In this document: positions 17,167 to 26,054 of the stretch, one piece after another
How the letters are laid out: the number at the start of each line of letters is the position of its first letter
Position numbering within the stretch: position 1 is the stretch's first letter
Made by a program: the position numbers and the translations under genes
Notes under the pieces: generated by a model
Database searches by the model: none
Told to the model about the DNA's origin: nothing
The model's input: only the letters and a program-made list of their open reading frames with translations
DNA from: Chryseobacterium oryzae
GTDB lineage: Bacteria > Bacteroidota > Bacteroidia > Flavobacteriales > Weeksellaceae
Reading direction: 5' to 3'
DNA length: 64,000 nt
NCBI RefSeq assembly: GCF_022811665.1
Contig: NZ_CP094529.1
Location: 806,001 to 870,000 of the forward strand

Positions 17167-18624
17167 CTAAGGTATTCTTAATTTAAAAGGTCCTTCAAAA
17201 TAAGTCTGATAAGAATCTACTAACTTGCCTTTCATGTCATATACTCCAATCGTAATATTTTGTTTTGAGAGACTCATTTCAGCTTCAGGAAAACTGATGT
17301 TAATGGTTCCTTTTGATATTTTATCGCGATCAACAGTAATTTTACTGGTAGAACTGTAACTAATTTCTCCATGGGCAGGTTCCAGGACTTTAATGGTTAC
17401 CACTTTTTTCTCATTGGTTTTATTTAGGAATGTATAATTGTAGGTATTGGTAATTTTACCATCTCTTACAAAAAATGTGCTTCCCATTGGCTTAATGAAT
17501 TTGGTTTCCATATCTCCTCTGTTGTACAGTAAGAATACTAAAAACCCAACCAGCAGAACCAATATAGCTGCAAAGCCTTTCATTCTTCCTGTAAACTTAA
17601 ACTTGGTCTGGTTTTCTATCTCGTTTTCAGTAGCATAGCGTATTAAACCTTTTGGTAATCCTACTTTTACCATAACTTCATCACAAGCGTCAATACACGC
17701 TGTACAGTTAATACATTCTAGCTGTTGCCCGTCTCTGATATCAATTCCTGTAGGACATACCACAACACATTGTTGGCAATCGATACAGTCTCCTTTACCA
17801 GCAGTTTTTCTATCTTCTCCGTTTCTCCATTTAGATCGGTTTTCACCTCTTTTAAAATCATAAAAAACGTTAACCGTATCTTTGTCGATTAAAACACCCT
17901 GCAATCTTCCGTAAGGACAAACCAATGTACATACCTGTTCTCTAAACCATGCAAATACAAAATAAAATGCAGAAGTGAAAAGAATCATCACAATAAAATT
18001 CGTAGGATTTGCAAACGGACCTGCTTCAATAATATTAAAAACTTCCTGATAGCCCACGATATACATGAACATAAAGTGCGTTATTACTAAAGAGATAATG
18101 GCATAAACAGTCCATTTTAAACATCTTTTCCAGATTTTTTCTGTGTTCCATTCCTGTCTGTCCAGTTTCATCTGTTTGTTTCGGTCACCTTCAATAAGAT
18201 ATTCTATTTTTCGGAAAACAGATTCCATGAAAATCGTTTGCGGACAAATCCATCCACAAAAAATTCTTCCGTAAGCAATAGTAAAAACAATTATGAATAT
18301 TAAAGATGTAATAGCCCCTAAAGTTAAAATGAAAAAATCCTGCGGATAAAAAGGCTGTCCGGCAATAAAGAATTCTCTGTCTATAATGTTAAACATGAAC
18401 AGAGGATTGCCGTTTATCTTTATAAATGGGATTGTAAAATAAACCAGAAGCAAAAAATAACTTACTAATTCTCTGTAATTAGTGTATTTACCTTTCGGTT
18501 TTCGGGGGAAAACCCACTTTCTTTTTCCCGATTGTTCCATGGTTCCTATAGAATCTCTATAAGTTTCGGGAACCATTACTTGTCCCTGTCCACCTTTTAC
18601 AGCTTCTTCATCTATTTTTGACAT
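17167..18624 (-). CDS. ccoG: Cytochrome c oxidase accessory protein CcoG
   Basis: A 485-residue membrane iron-sulfur protein of the CcoG/FixG/RdxA family, needed for copper delivery to cbb3-type oxidase. After a cytosolic N-terminus, membrane helices appear near residues 55-75, 95-120, 165-190 and 210-225. Cys motifs include IFCGWICPQTIFMESVFRKI and CTLVCPYGRLQG. The ferredoxin part reads CIDCQQCVVVCPTG and CINCTACIDACDEVM. A last helix near 325 precedes an Ig-like C-terminal domain. The ccoNOP genes are not next to it in this window. Confidence 0.94.
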   Translation of the reverse strand: MSKIDEEAVKGGQGQVMVPETYRDSIGTMEQSGKRKWVFPRKPKGKYTNYRELVSYFLLLVYFTIPFIKINGNPLFMFNIIDREFFIAGQPFYPQDFFILTLGAITSLIFIIVFTIAYGRIFCGWICPQTIFMESVFRKIEYLIEGDRNKQMKLDRQEWNTEKIWKRCLKWTVYAIISLVITHFMFMYIVGYQEVFNIIEAGPFANPTNFIVMILFTSAFYFVFAWFREQVCTLVCPYGRLQGVLIDKDTVNVFYDFKRGENRSKWRNGEDRKTAGKGDCIDCQQCVVVCPTGIDIRDGQQLECINCTACIDACDEVMVKVGLPKGLIRYATENEIENQTKFKFTGRMKGFAAILVLLVGFLVFLLYNRGDMETKFIKPMGSTFFVRDGKITNTYNYTFLNKTNEKKVVTIKVLEPAHGEISYSSTSKITVDRDKISKGTINISFPEAEMSLSKQNITIGVYDMKGKLVDSYQTYFEGPFKLRIP

Positions 18625-18967
18625 TAAGAGTATGTTTTAATAAATTATACTTTTTTTGATATTGAATAATACTGCATACAACTAATTCTACTTCCTCTAA
18701 AATTTCAAATGCCTGAAAAAGAGGAGCAGTACCAAAGAAATTTAATAGAATTCTTACTTTTAAGAGTATCAGAATTATGCATATATCATTGTAAATTAGC
18801 TTTCATATTTTAGAACTGTTTCCATCCAAATGCTTGAGTTAATGGGTGTTTTCAGACTTAATACTATTGAAAGTTTTAACACTTCAAAATTATATAATCG
18901 CAATATAGATTTTATGGTAGTTTTTACTGAAAAAATTGTTATTTTTATCAGAGAATACAGAAGTAGA
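18625..18967. other. Intergenic region between ccoG and the AraC gene
   Basis: 343 bases of AT-rich divergent upstream sequence. No TAnnTTTG element at a convincing distance was seen for either gene. The frame of the AraC gene stays open through 18830-18967, but that stretch does not look like protein of this family. Confidence 0.5.
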
Positions 18968-19858
18968 ATGAAAGATCTCTATCCCACATTTGACATAAAC
19001 AATCTCTCAACATGCAATTCTCTTAATGAAATTTTCAGTATAGATCAGTTTTCAGATTATTTAACGGGAAATCCTAATACAGCAAAAATTCACAGGCATT
19101 CATTTTATCATCTTACCTATTTCGTGAACGGAGGTGGAGATAATGTTATAGATTTTAAAATGTACGAAGTTTTGCCGCAAAGCATTTTTTTTATGAGACC
19201 GGGGCAGGTTCACAGTTGGGATTTACATTCGTCTGTTGAAGGATATGTTATAAATTTTGCACCTACATTTTTCGATCAGTTACAAATAAGTTCTTCCATT
19301 TTAGACGAATTTAGCTTCTTGAGTATTTTTCACGAAGACCAGAGGGTTGTTTTATCCGAAAACAAAAAAGATAAAATTAATAATTGTTTTCAGCAGATTT
19401 TGGCAGAATCTTCAAATGAAATCAACCGGAATTCTCAAATAATAATTGCTTCTGCAATTTTGCAAATCTGCGGTTGGGCAAATGAGGAGGTTCAAAATGG
19501 TTTACCAATTGTTGAAACAGGATATAATTCATTGATTTTTAAACAGTTTATAGAGCAAATAGAACTTAATTTTTTAGAACTGAAAATGCCGAAAGATTAT
19601 GCAGCACTTTTGCACATTACCCCCAGTCATTTAAATTTTATTTGTAAGCAGCAATCTAACTTATCTGCCGGAGAATTTATTAGAGACAGAATTATTCTGG
19701 AAGCTAAGAGAATGCTCGTAAATTTCAAACTTTCTGTTTCGGCAATTGCAGAAATGCTTAATTACTACGATTCTTCTTACTTTGTTAAATTTTTCAAGAA
19801 AAATACGGGTTTAACACCGGAAGCTTTCAGAAAGCAGTATTACAAAAAACAGCATTAA
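18968..19858 (+). CDS. AraC-family transcriptional regulator
   Basis: A 296-residue regulator. The N-terminal half has a cupin-like sensor region (KIHRHSFYHLTYFVNGGG, YEVLPQSIFFMRPGQVHSW). The C-terminal 100 residues hold the two helix-turn-helix motifs of the AraC domain: YAALLHITPSHLNFICKQ and SVSAIAEMLNYYDSSYFVKFFKKNTGLTP. I chose ATG 18968 (MKDLYPTFDINNLST) because the upstream frame to 18830 adds 46 residues with no AraC-like features. It is divergent from ccoG. Targets and ligand are unknown. Confidence 0.88.
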   Translation: MKDLYPTFDINNLSTCNSLNEIFSIDQFSDYLTGNPNTAKIHRHSFYHLTYFVNGGGDNVIDFKMYEVLPQSIFFMRPGQVHSWDLHSSVEGYVINFAPTFFDQLQISSSILDEFSFLSIFHEDQRVVLSENKKDKINNCFQQILAESSNEINRNSQIIIASAILQICGWANEEVQNGLPIVETGYNSLIFKQFIEQIELNFLELKMPKDYAALLHITPSHLNFICKQQSNLSAGEFIRDRIILEAKRMLVNFKLSVSAIAEMLNYYDSSYFVKFFKKNTGLTPEAFRKQYYKKQH

Positions 19859-19933
19859 AAAATAAGAACATATTTTTTTTTAAAATATTTGTTGCTGAAT
19901 TAATCGCTGAAATGGTTTTGTAAATTATACAAT

Positions 19934-19961
19934 AAAAACAGCGGTTGAAGTATCAACCGCC
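19934..19961 (-). terminator. Terminator of tyrS
   Basis: Minus-strand hairpin with 8-base arms gcggttga / tcaaccgc (plus 19941-19948 and 19953-19960), followed on the minus strand by TGTTTTTATT. It lies 31 bases after the tyrS stop. Confidence 0.75.
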
Positions 19962-19991
19962 ATTTAATGTAATAAAGTTACGTTAGCGCAT

Positions 19992-21197
19992 TTACACCAG
20001 TTCAAAAAAAACTCTTTTTCCGATTTTGATTTTTGTATGTTTTTTGAGTTCGATATTCTCGGCAGGTTCGGTAATTTTTTCATCATTAATCTGTACCGCT
20101 CCACTTTCTATAAGTCGTCTGATTGCCGATTTCGATTCCCCATTTTTTAACTGTATGCACAAATCCAACAGACTGATTGCGTTATTTTCTGCAACAATTT
20201 CGGAAATCAAAACAGGCTCAAATGCTTTTTCCTCAAAGTTTTTATTCTGAAACTGATTCACGAAAAATTCCTCCGCTTGTTCTGCTTCTTCCGGATTGTG
20301 GTATTGAGAAATGATATTTTTAGCGATAATTTTTTTAATATTCATTGGGTTTTCTCCGGCTTCTAATCGTTCATCAATCCATTTTTTCTCCTCGACAGAA
20401 AAATCGGTGGTGAGGTCCAAAAATTCAGAAATCAGGCTGTCTGGGATAGACATGGTTTTCCCGAACATTTCGTTAGGTTCATCTGTCAGGCCAATGATAT
20501 TGTTTAGGGATTTGCTCATTTTTTCTTTGCCATCCAAACCTCTTAGCAAAGGCATGCACATCACAATTTGCGGATTCATTTCAAAGGTTTCCTGCAGTTG
20601 TCGTCCCATGGTACAGTTAAAAAGCTGATCGGTACCGCCCATTTCGATATCGGCTTTTATTTTTACCGAATCATAACCTTGCAAAATTGGGTAAACCAAC
20701 TCGTGCATGGCGATGGGCGTGTTTTCCGTAAATCGTTTGTTAAAATCGTTTCGGTGCATCAGTTGCGCCACGGTCACTTTGGACAATAGCTGGATGACCT
20801 CAGAAAAAGAAAGCGCGTCTAGCCAATCCGAATTAAACACAATCTCTGCTTTTTCTACATCAATAATCTGAGACAATTGGTTGAGATAAGTTTCGGCGTT
20901 GTGTTGTACATCTGCTACAGAAAGTGGTTTTCTGCTTTTGTTTTTTCCTGTAGGATCTCCAATTCTTGCAGTAAAACTACCGACCAAAATCACGATCTGA
21001 TGTCCCATATCCTGAAATTGCTTTAGTTTTTTCAGTACTACGGCATGTCCCAAATGCAAATCTGGCGCAGTAGGATCAAAGCCTAATTTGATGATGAGTT
21101 TTCGGTTTTCTTGGTGTGCCTGTTTTAGTTTTTCTTCCAAGCCATTTTCTGGCAGAGTGATGGCAACGTTTTCTTTCAGTTTGCTAATGTTATCCAT
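19992..21197 (-). CDS. tyrS: Tyrosyl-tRNA synthetase
   Basis: Class I aminoacyl-tRNA synthetase of 401 residues that charges tRNA-Tyr. The HIGH-equivalent HLGH is at residues 48-51 (DPTAPDLHLGHAVVL), the KMSKS loop is in GKEKMSKSLNNIIG near residue 230, and the C-terminal 65 residues form an S4 RNA-binding domain (SAIRRLIESGAVQINDEKI). The sequence resembles the TyrZ-like branch. It is preceded by a tyrosine-rich leader peptide and a terminator hairpin, so expression is probably attenuated in response to tyrosine or charged tRNA-Tyr. It is transcribed alone with its own terminator. Confidence 0.95.
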   Translation of the reverse strand: MDNISKLKENVAITLPENGLEEKLKQAHQENRKLIIKLGFDPTAPDLHLGHAVVLKKLKQFQDMGHQIVILVGSFTARIGDPTGKNKSRKPLSVADVQHNAETYLNQLSQIIDVEKAEIVFNSDWLDALSFSEVIQLLSKVTVAQLMHRNDFNKRFTENTPIAMHELVYPILQGYDSVKIKADIEMGGTDQLFNCTMGRQLQETFEMNPQIVMCMPLLRGLDGKEKMSKSLNNIIGLTDEPNEMFGKTMSIPDSLISEFLDLTTDFSVEEKKWIDERLEAGENPMNIKKIIAKNIISQYHNPEEAEQAEEFFVNQFQNKNFEEKAFEPVLISEIVAENNAISLLDLCIQLKNGESKSAIRRLIESGAVQINDEKITEPAENIELKKHTKIKIGKRVFFELV

Positions 21198-21217
21198 TTT
21201 GTTTTAAAATTTTGAGA

Positions 21218-21248
21218 ATAAAAAAAGCCCGGGCATCGGCTCGGGCTT
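21218..21248 (-). terminator. Leader attenuator (terminator hairpin) of tyrS
   Basis: Hairpin with 10-base arms (plus 21225-21234 and 21239-21248, one G.T pair), loop of 4. In the minus-strand RNA it is followed directly by a run of U, and the tyrS ATG comes about 20 bases later. A terminator this close ahead of a gene and after a Tyr-rich leader ORF fits an attenuator. Confidence 0.82.
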
Positions 21249-21271
21249 ATAGGTTATGGTAAGATATTTTT

Positions 21272-21379
21272 CTAAATGTCAGTCAGTTCAGAATAAACAT
21301 ACCTCCTCCGAGCAGTTACTATTCTGTAATAATAAGTGCTGAAAAAAGGAAGACGTAATATACTGTTTAGGTGTTTCAT
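21272..21379 (-). CDS. Tyrosine-rich leader peptide of tyrS
   Basis: A 35-residue ORF between the tyrS promoter and its attenuator. It starts MKHLNSILRLPFF and has three consecutive Tyr codons (residues 16-18, plus 21326-21334), two more at residues 27 and 29, and ends ELTDI-stop. Its ATG lies 7 bases after the -7 box, so the mRNA begins almost at the start codon. Codons 23-24 (GCT CGG, plus 21308-21313) are complementary to CCGAGC in the 5' arm of the attenuator (plus 21239-21244). Stalling at the Tyr codons could therefore favour an antiterminator. The role is inferred by analogy with amino-acid operon leaders. Confidence 0.8.
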   Translation of the reverse strand: MKHLNSILRLPFFSTYYYRIVTARRRYVYSELTDI

Positions 21380-21386
21380 CCGGTTG

Positions 21387-21416
21387 CAAAGATAAATAAT
21401 CTATTGTAAGCATCAA
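21387..21416 (-). promoter_or_regulatory. Promoter of the tyrS leader
   Basis: Minus strand: -33 TTG (plus 21414-21416), a 19-base spacer, then -7 TATCTTTG (plus 21387-21394). This is a full match to the Bacteroidota promoter consensus. Confidence 0.82.
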
Positions 21417-21567
21417 TACTTTTGGCTTAATTTCCTTTTGGTTTGATAATCATTTTGCGGCTTTTTGATTCATCAGGTCAAAATCATTTAATATCTACTT
21501 TCTGCATTTTAGGTTCTAATTTTTGCACTTCGGTACGGTGTCTTTTATAATGATAAACGGCTTCGTC

Positions 21568-21575
21568 TAATTTTG
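21568..21575 (+). promoter_or_regulatory. -7 promoter element of the RND efflux genes
   Basis: TAATTTTG, 30 bases ahead of the adaptor ATG. No clear -33 TTG at the usual distance. Confidence 0.5.
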
Positions 21576-21605
21576 ATGTTTATAATGGTCAAAATACAAC
21601 AAATA

Positions 21606-22745
21606 ATGAAGCGTCTTATAAATACAAATGTCAAGCGGTCTGTTTTGCTTTTCGCAGTTCTAGTGATGGCAAGTGCCTGCAAAAACTCCGATAAAGAAAC
21701 CGAACAACCAACACCAAGTGTAGAGGCAGAGATTCTTACACTACAACCTACCGATGCGGTTATCGACCAGACTTTCCCCGCAAGTTTGCAAGGTAAAGAC
21801 AACGTGCAGCTTCGGCCACAAATCAGTGGTTATATCGATAAAATCTTTGTGGACGAAGGTGCTTTTGTACGTGCAGGTCAACCACTTTTTCGCATCAATG
21901 CCAGTGTTTATCGCGAGCAAAAAAATACGGCTTTGGCTTCTTTGGCAATGGCAAAATCACAGTTGGCATCGGCTAAGTTGGAGTTGGATAAATACAAAGT
22001 TCTTACGGATAATAAGGTGGTAGCAGATTTTCAGTTCAAAAAGGCAAAAACCAATTACGAAAATGCCAAAGCGGCGGTAACCCAACAACAGACATTGGTG
22101 GCTTCTGCTGATGTTAATTTGGGATTTTCGGTAGTTAAGGCACCGGTTAGCGGCTATATAGGGCGCATCCCAAACCGATTGGGCGCGTTGGTTGGTCCTA
22201 ATGATGCACAACCCCTTACCACCTTATCTCAGGTAAATGAAATCTATGCTTATTTCTCACTTCCCGAGAATGAAATCCTGAAAATTAATGTGACACGACC
22301 AGGCGCTAATCTGTTAGAGAAACTAAAAAGTTTCAGAGACATCACCTTGTTATTGGCGGATGGCAAGCCTTATAACCATTCCGGGAAAATCGATATGATG
22401 GATGGTCAGTTTGATGCCACAACGGGTTCGGTTACGCTTCGTGCTTCTTTTCCCAATCCCGAAAGTTTACTCAGAACCGGCAACACAGGGCGGATTGTGA
22501 TGCAATCTACAGAACAAAATGTATTCAAAATTCCTTTATTGGCAACTTATGAGATTCAGGATAAACTGTTTGTCGGTTTGCTCAACAGCAAGAATAAAAT
22601 GGAACGTGTCGCCCTCAAAAATTATATCAAATCAGGAGATTTTTACATCCTGAAATCTGGTTTTAAATCCGGAGACAGAATCATTGCCAATGAGCTTTCC
22701 AGCATTCCGGAAAATAGTATCATCCAGCCTAAAAAAGTACAATAA
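21606..22745 (+). CDS. RND efflux periplasmic adaptor subunit
   Basis: Membrane fusion protein of 379 residues linking the inner-membrane pump to the outer-membrane channel. The start ATG 21606 gives a lipoprotein signal with lipobox MASAC (Cys25). An earlier TTG at 21573 would spoil the signal length. Order of domains: barrel-sandwich half (QLRPQISGYIDKIFVDEGAFVRAGQPLFRI near residue 67), alpha-hairpin (residues 100-170), second lipoyl half (VVKAPVSGYIGRIPNRLGALVG), then beta-barrel and membrane-proximal domains. The permease starts 12 bases downstream. Confidence 0.93.
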   Translation: MKRLINTNVKRSVLLFAVLVMASACKNSDKETEQPTPSVEAEILTLQPTDAVIDQTFPASLQGKDNVQLRPQISGYIDKIFVDEGAFVRAGQPLFRINASVYREQKNTALASLAMAKSQLASAKLELDKYKVLTDNKVVADFQFKKAKTNYENAKAAVTQQQTLVASADVNLGFSVVKAPVSGYIGRIPNRLGALVGPNDAQPLTTLSQVNEIYAYFSLPENEILKINVTRPGANLLEKLKSFRDITLLLADGKPYNHSGKIDMMDGQFDATTGSVTLRASFPNPESLLRTGNTGRIVMQSTEQNVFKIPLLATYEIQDKLFVGLLNSKNKMERVALKNYIKSGDFYILKSGFKSGDRIIANELSSIPENSIIQPKKVQ

Positions 22746-22757
22746 AACTCAATAAAA

Positions 22758-25700
22758 ATGTTAAAAACAATCATAAAAAGACCGGTACTGGCTACCGTTA
22801 TTTCCATTATATTGGTTTTGTTGGGGATTTTGGGATTGTTACGAATCCCGATGACGCAGTTTCCGGAAATTGCGCCGCCTACCGTTTTTGTATCCGGAAC
22901 TTACCCGGGCGCAAATGCCGAAAGTGTAATTCGGTCTGTTGTTACACCTTTGGAACAAGCGATAAATGGGGTAGAAAATATGCAGTATATGACCTCTAAC
23001 GCATCTAATGACGGTAGTTTTTCTATTACCATTGTTTTTAAACAAGGTGTAGATCCGGATCAGGCTGCCGTAAATGTCCAGAACCGCGTGGCTCAGGCAA
23101 ATGCGCAATTGCCGTCGGAGGTGATACGTTTGGGATTAACCACCACCAAACAACAAACAAGCTATCTGATGATTGTCAATATCAATAGCGATAAACCCGA
23201 AAAATATGACGAGGCTTTTTTGCAGAATTATGCTAATATCAATCTGATTCCGGAGCTAAAACGTATCCCCGGTGTGGGAAATGTGAGTTTGTTTGGAGCG
23301 AAAGATTATTCGGTGAGGGTTTGGATCAATCCGACAAAACTCTCGTCCTACGGGCTTGTGCCCGCAGATGTGGAGAATGCAATACAACAGTACAGCTTCG
23401 AGGCTTCTCCCGGAAGTTTGGGGCAAGAAACCGATGCCTCTCTGCAATACGTTTTGCGCTACAAAGGGAAACTGAATAAGCCCGAAGAGTTTGAAAAAAT
23501 CATTCTTCGGTCTAAAAATGATGGCTCTATTCTCCGTTTGGGAGATGTGGCGCGCATCGAGTTTGGATTGTCTAATTACTCCAGCGATACGTTTACCGAT
23601 GGCAAACCATCTGTGGTTTTTGCCGTGTTGCAAGCCAGTGGTTCTAATGCCAATGACATCGCTATAGAAGTCGGAAAATCATTAGAGAGCTTCCAAAAAA
23701 GTGTGCCGGATGGAATCCATTTCGAGGTCATTCAGAGTATGAAGAATCGTCTGGATGCATCCATTGCCCAAATGAAATCAACTTTGATAGAAGCCTTTAT
23801 CTTAGTATTTATCGTCGTTTTGATATTCTTACAGGATTTCCGTTCTACGATTATCCCGGCAATTGCCGTTCCTGTTTCCATTATCGGGACATTCTTTTTT
23901 ATCTATCTGATTGGCTTTTCGGTAAATGTTTTAACGCTTTTTGCATTGGTCCTCGCAATCGGGATTGTGGTGGATGATGCTATTGTGGTGGTAGAGGCGG
24001 TGCACGCCAAGATGGAGGAGACAGGAGACGATGCCAAGACTGCAACGGTTTCTGCGATGAGCGAAATCAGCGGGGCAATTATTTCGATTACTTTGGTAAT
24101 GTCGGCGGTATTTCTCCCGGTTGGTTTTATGGAAGGTCCTGCGGGTATTTTTTACAAGCAGTTTTCTTATACCTTGGCGATTGCGATTCTAATTTCGGCA
24201 GTCAATGCACTGACTTTGAGTCCGGCTTTGTGCGCCTTGTTACTCAAAAATCATCAACATAACAATAATGGCAAACCGAAAAAATTTACCCAACGTTTTT
24301 CTGAGGCTTTTAATGCCAGTTTCGAACGTCTTACGGATAAATACATTGGTGCGGTACGCTTTTTAGGCAAAAAGAAAATAATGGCTTTGGGTGCGCTGAT
24401 TGTGGTTTCGTTAGGTGCTTTCCTTCTGATGAATTCTTCCCAAAAAGGCTTTGTGCCGGAGGAAGATGATAACAATTTAACCTTTGTGGTTAATCTTCAG
24501 GCGGGTGCCAATCTTCAGTTCATCACCAAAGAAATGGAAAAGGCGACCAAAATTGTTCAATCTTTACCCGAAGTAAAAAGTGTCAGTACGGTTTCGGGAT
24601 TCAGTTTGTTTAGTTCAGGATCTTCGCCCAATGCAGCAATGGGATTTATTACTCTAAAAAATCCAAAAGACAGAGGTGCCGTTTCGGATATTAATGATGT
24701 GATGCACAAAATCGAAAACCAAATGAAGGGAAAAATAAGAGGCGAGTTTTTGATTTTCAGAAATCCTGCGGTAGAAGGTTTTGGGAATGCCGGCGGTGTA
24801 GAATTTGTGCTGCAGGACAGAACTTCTGGTAATATCAACGATTTTGAAAACATCAGTAAAAAAGTTATCGAAGCCCTCAATAAAAAACCGGAAATCGGGA
24901 TGGCATTTACCACATTCCGAAGTGATTTCCCACAATACGAAGTGATTCTGAACGAGGATAAAGCGCAACAATTGGGCTTAACACCAAAAGAAGTAATGGA
25001 TGCCTTGCAGTTGTATCTTACCGGTTCGCAAACCACCGACTTTGTGCGTTTTGGGAGATTATACCGTGTGAATGTCCGTTCCGAAGCCGAATTTCGGAAG
25101 AACGAAGCATCGCTGGATAATATTATGATTCGCAACAATCAAAACGAGATGGTACCGATTTCTACTTTGGTTACCCTCAAAAAAGTGTTTGGTCCGCAAG
25201 GTATCAGCCGATATAATTTGTACAATAGCATCAGTATTAATGTGAATGCCGCTAATGGCGCAAGTACCGGAAAAGTAATGGCGGTTATTGATGAGGTTCT
25301 GAAAAAAGATTTGCCCAAAGGCTACAGCTACGAGTATAACGGGCTGAGTCTGCAAGAAAAGAAATCGGGCTCGCAGATGGTCTTTATTTTCGGGTTGAGT
25401 ATCTTGTTTGTGTACTTTTTACTATCTGCACAATACGAGAGTTATCTGTTGCCATTGGCAGTAATGTTGTCTTTACCTACGGGGATTTTGGGTGTGTTTC
25501 TCGCCACAGGATTTGCAGGGATAGATAATAATATTTATGTACAGATCGCCTTAATTATGCTGGTAGGCTTGCTCGCCAAAAACGCCATCCTGATTGTAGA
25601 ATTTGCTATCCAACAACGCAAATCCGGATTGTCGGTGTTTGAGGCTGGTCTTGCCGGTGCCAAAATGCGTTTGCGACCAATTTTGATGACGTCTTTTGCC

Positions 25701-25880
25701 TTTGTTGCGGGATTGGTACCGTTGATGTTCGCAACGGGCGGTACAGCAATTGGTAACAAATCTATTAGCATCAGTGCTGCCGGCGGAATGCTGAGTGGCG
25801 TGCTTTTAGGCGTTCTGATTATCCCGGTTTTGTATATGATTTTCCAAACTTTGCAAGATCGGATTTCGGGGGTGAAATAA
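22758..25880 (+). CDS. RND multidrug efflux permease (AcrB/MexB type, HAE1)
   Basis: Proton-driven inner-membrane pump of 1040 residues, the normal length of the AcrB family. The N-terminal membrane helix is followed by the porter domain start (RIPMTQFPEIAPPTVFVSGTYPGAN). The proton-relay Asp pair is in AIGIVVDDAIVVVEA at about residues 406-407. The duplicated C-half has VGLLAKNAILIVEFA near 935 and MRLRPILMTSFAFVAG. It should assemble with the adaptor upstream and the TolC-type lipoprotein encoded 1.1 kb downstream. Its DNA looks richer in G+C than genes such as tig. Substrates are not predictable. Confidence 0.95.
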   Translation: MLKTIIKRPVLATVISIILVLLGILGLLRIPMTQFPEIAPPTVFVSGTYPGANAESVIRSVVTPLEQAINGVENMQYMTSNASNDGSFSITIVFKQGVDPDQAAVNVQNRVAQANAQLPSEVIRLGLTTTKQQTSYLMIVNINSDKPEKYDEAFLQNYANINLIPELKRIPGVGNVSLFGAKDYSVRVWINPTKLSSYGLVPADVENAIQQYSFEASPGSLGQETDASLQYVLRYKGKLNKPEEFEKIILRSKNDGSILRLGDVARIEFGLSNYSSDTFTDGKPSVVFAVLQASGSNANDIAIEVGKSLESFQKSVPDGIHFEVIQSMKNRLDASIAQMKSTLIEAFILVFIVVLIFLQDFRSTIIPAIAVPVSIIGTFFFIYLIGFSVNVLTLFALVLAIGIVVDDAIVVVEAVHAKMEETGDDAKTATVSAMSEISGAIISITLVMSAVFLPVGFMEGPAGIFYKQFSYTLAIAILISAVNALTLSPALCALLLKNHQHNNNGKPKKFTQRFSEAFNASFERLTDKYIGAVRFLGKKKIMALGALIVVSLGAFLLMNSSQKGFVPEEDDNNLTFVVNLQAGANLQFITKEMEKATKIVQSLPEVKSVSTVSGFSLFSSGSSPNAAMGFITLKNPKDRGAVSDINDVMHKIENQMKGKIRGEFLIFRNPAVEGFGNAGGVEFVLQDRTSGNINDFENISKKVIEALNKKPEIGMAFTTFRSDFPQYEVILNEDKAQQLGLTPKEVMDALQLYLTGSQTTDFVRFGRLYRVNVRSEAEFRKNEASLDNIMIRNNQNEMVPISTLVTLKKVFGPQGISRYNLYNSISINVNAANGASTGKVMAVIDEVLKKDLPKGYSYEYNGLSLQEKKSGSQMVFIFGLSILFVYFLLSAQYESYLLPLAVMLSLPTGILGVFLATGFAGIDNNIYVQIALIMLVGLLAKNAILIVEFAIQQRKSGLSVFEAGLAGAKMRLRPILMTSFAFVAGLVPLMFATGGTAIGNKSISISAAGGMLSGVLLGVLIIPVLYMIFQTLQDRISGVK

Positions 25881-25895
25881 TTCATGTCATCAGCA

Positions 25896-25936
25896 AAATA
25901 GAGTAGCGGAGCAGTTTCGTTACTCTATTTTTTTTG
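25896..25936 (+). terminator. Terminator after the RND permease
   Basis: Inverted repeat aaatagagta (25896-25905) / tactctattt (25921-25930) followed by a run of T. It ends the adaptor-permease transcript before the metallophosphoesterase and TolC genes. Confidence 0.78.
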
Positions 25937-25969
25937 ATTAGAACCGATCTTTTTTAGTTTCTTTCTTCT

Positions 25970-25977
25970 TATTTTTG
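25970..25977 (+). promoter_or_regulatory. -7 promoter element of the metallophosphoesterase gene
   Basis: TATTTTTG, 77 bases ahead of the chosen ATG and just after the RND terminator. It suggests a separate transcription unit. Confidence 0.5.
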
Positions 25978-26054
25978 TAAAGCAATTTTATCAATACAGA
26001 AGCACATTAGCGGCCTGTTGCTGAATTTAAAAATACACTTGTACTGTGAAGATT

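Noticed and set aside
18830..18967. N-terminal extension of the AraC regulator
   Set aside because: Adds 46 residues without AraC features; ATG 18968 gives the normal length.
21198..21379. T-box riboswitch for tyrS
   Set aside because: No T-box consensus or specifier-loop layout was found; the Tyr-codon ORF explains the leader better.
24557..25138. 193-codon minus-strand ORF inside the RND permease gene
   Set aside because: Lies wholly opposite a well-matched permease; low-complexity sequence with no family features.
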